Part shown: positions 5,987 to 7,006 of the stretch, piece after piece
Layout of the letters: each line of letters starts with the position of its first letter
Numbering within the stretch: position 1 is the first letter of the stretch
Origin: an uncultured Alistipes sp.
GTDB taxonomy: Bacteria > Bacteroidota > Bacteroidia > Bacteroidales > Rikenellaceae
Assembly (NCBI GenBank): GCA_900769525.1
Contig: CAAGGY010000007.1
Coordinates: 1 to 7,006, forward strand
Direction: 5' to 3'
DNA: 7,006 bases
The notes under the pieces: generated by a model
Told to the model about the DNA's origin: nothing
What the model saw: the letters and a program-made list of their open reading frames with translations, nothing else
Databases searched by the model: none
Translations under genes and position numbers: made by a program

Positions 5987-7006
5987 TTAGTTATTGCTGT
6001 AATATGTTAAAATATTGCCTTTGAACTCAATAAGGCGGCCATCGACGGTCACAAGGCGAACATTGTAGGTATAGAGACCATCCTCCTTACCGAGGCCATT
6101 ATCCGAATACTCGAACGTAAAGTCGTTGGTGTCGATGTCAATTTTCTCGCCCTCGTAGTTGATGTAAGGCAAAAGAATCTTGCCATTGTAGTAGTTCAAC
6201 ACCAACTCATTCTCGTATCTATCGTAGAAGTAGAAGTATCTGTCGCTATTAGTCACCCTCACCATCTCGACATATACTGGATAGAACTCAAGTGGCTCAG
6301 CCACGACATCCTCAGCGTAGTTGATACCCGCAACAGCACCCGACCAAGCGAGCTGATAGATATTACCCTCGTACTCCCACTCAATGTTGAATGATGTAGT
6401 GCCAGCCTCAAGGTCGTTAACAACCGTAGCCTTAGCACTTGTCATATCGCCGTAGACATCGCCATAGCCATGTACTGAGTATGCGATATCTATCGAGCCA
6501 GCCTCTGATGAGTATTCGCCATCGGCAAGGGGCTTGCCCACAAGGATATCGTCAGCCTTGAAGCTAAACTTGTGGCCCGAGAACTCGTCAGTCATAAAGA
6601 GGATATCCTTCTGACCCTCTTTGTCGTACTCCACCTTTGCCGAGAGTGCCTCAACTGTGAATGTCTTGCCAGTCTCCTTCTCATAGACGAAGCCCTCAAC
6701 AGCACCACTCCAGTCGATGGTGATATGGTCACCCTCCTCCGACTTGATATAACCAGTGATGGTAGTTGTGTTGTCGTCATTGTGCACAAGGGTTATCTCT
6801 GCATCTGCAAAGGCACAAGTTTGGTCATTGCCAGTGCTGAATGTCGACCAAGAGCTGATGGTCTCGGCAGTGTATGAGTATGTACCAGCTGAGAGCAGCT
6901 CGTCGTTAGGCGCAATCTCATCGAGCATATCGAGCTCGTGGTAGCGAGTGTCGTCGATATAGAGCTGCAAGAAGAAGTTACCAATCATATAGAACTCAGC
7001 CTTAAC
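5987..7006 (-). CDS. Modular beta-rich protein with WSGAV repeats, probably secreted or a lipoprotein (partial, N-terminus outside window)
   Basis: 339 residues are visible; the frame is open to the right edge, and six residues (VKAEFY) precede the first internal methionine at 6988, so that methionine is probably not the start. I do not recognise a named family. Three tandem modules are seen, each ending in a related strand: IDWSGAVEGFVY, LAWSGAVAGINY and, at the very C-terminus, IEFKGNILTYY. Within each, a loop such as LLSAGTYSYT or PLADGEYSSE precedes a strand pair (AEITLVHNDD, AKATVVNDLE). The composition is acidic and rich in aromatic and beta-forming residues, with only one cysteine, which suits an extracytoplasmic sandwich protein. 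The signal peptide, if there is one, is off-window. The stop lies 15 bases before the BACON lipoprotein start, so the two genes are very likely cotranscribed and may act together at the envelope. Binding function is inference only. Confidence 0.8.
   Translation of the reverse strand, partial: VKAEFYMIGNFFLQLYIDDTRYHELDMLDEIAPNDELLSAGTYSYTAETISSWSTFSTGNDQTCAFADAEITLVHNDDNTTTITGYIKSEEGDHITIDWSGAVEGFVYEKETGKTFTVEALSAKVEYDKEGQKDILFMTDEFSGHKFSFKADDILVGKPLADGEYSSEAGSIDIAYSVHGYGDVYGDMTSAKATVVNDLEAGTTSFNIEWEYEGNIYQLAWSGAVAGINYAEDVVAEPLEFYPVYVEMVRVTNSDRYFYFYDRYENELVLNYYNGKILLPYINYEGEKIDIDTNDFTFEYSDNGLGKEDGLYTYNVRLVTVDGRLIEFKGNILTYYSNN
5990..7006 (-). repeat. Tandem WSGAV modules in the partial upstream protein
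   Basis: Module 1 covers 6680 to beyond 7006, module 2 covers 6311-6679 (123 residues) and module 3 covers 5990-6310 (107 residues). The conserved tryptophans of the WSGAV signature are encoded at 6710-6712 and 6344-6346, 122 codons apart; module 3 has the degenerate FKGNI at the same place. The two signatures share the 10-base core GGTGCTGTTG on the coding strand, but otherwise the DNA has diverged, indicating old duplication. Confidence 0.7.

Overview
The window looks like a chromosomal stretch of a Bacteroidota bacterium, most likely a gut or host-associated member of the Bacteroidales. The signs are two promoters of the Bacteroidota type (TTG or TTTG, 19-20 bases, then TAnnTTTG), AT-rich leaders without Shine-Dalgarno sequences, a lysyl-tRNA synthetase with the long C-terminal extension usual in this phylum, a secreted GH20 hexosaminidase, and a BACON-domain lipoprotein. 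A Rikenellaceae/Alistipes-like source would fit, but the genus cannot be settled from the sequence alone.

Layout. Positions 1-1233 (minus strand) hold the N-terminal 411 residues of a secreted family 20 beta-N-acetylhexosaminidase; its C-terminus lies left of the window. A 140-base divergent intergenic region (1234-1373) carries one promoter for each direction. To the right, lysS (lysyl-tRNA synthetase, 1374-3104) and tpiA (triosephosphate isomerase, 3140-3892) are on the plus strand, 35 bases apart, with no visible promoter between them, so they are probably one transcript. A perfect 12-bp hairpin at 3914-3941 with T-rich sequence leaving both arms ends tpiA and also the converging minus-strand unit. 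That unit contains two genes 15 bases apart. The upstream one (5987 to beyond 7006) is cut by the right edge and encodes tandem beta-rich modules with a repeated WSGAV signature. The downstream one (3962-5971) encodes a 669-residue lipoprotein with a BACON domain and three to four further beta-rich modules.

Functionally, lysS and tpiA are housekeeping genes. The GH20 enzyme and the lipoprotein pair belong to the cell envelope or periplasm and probably deal with host or dietary glycans or surface adhesion. No SusC/SusD pair, regulator, RNA gene, mobile element or CRISPR array is visible. The least explained part is the minus-strand pair at 3962-7006, two adjacent modular proteins, at least one of them a predicted lipoprotein, whose modules I cannot assign to a named family apart from BACON. 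I see no strong evidence for a wholly new system here.
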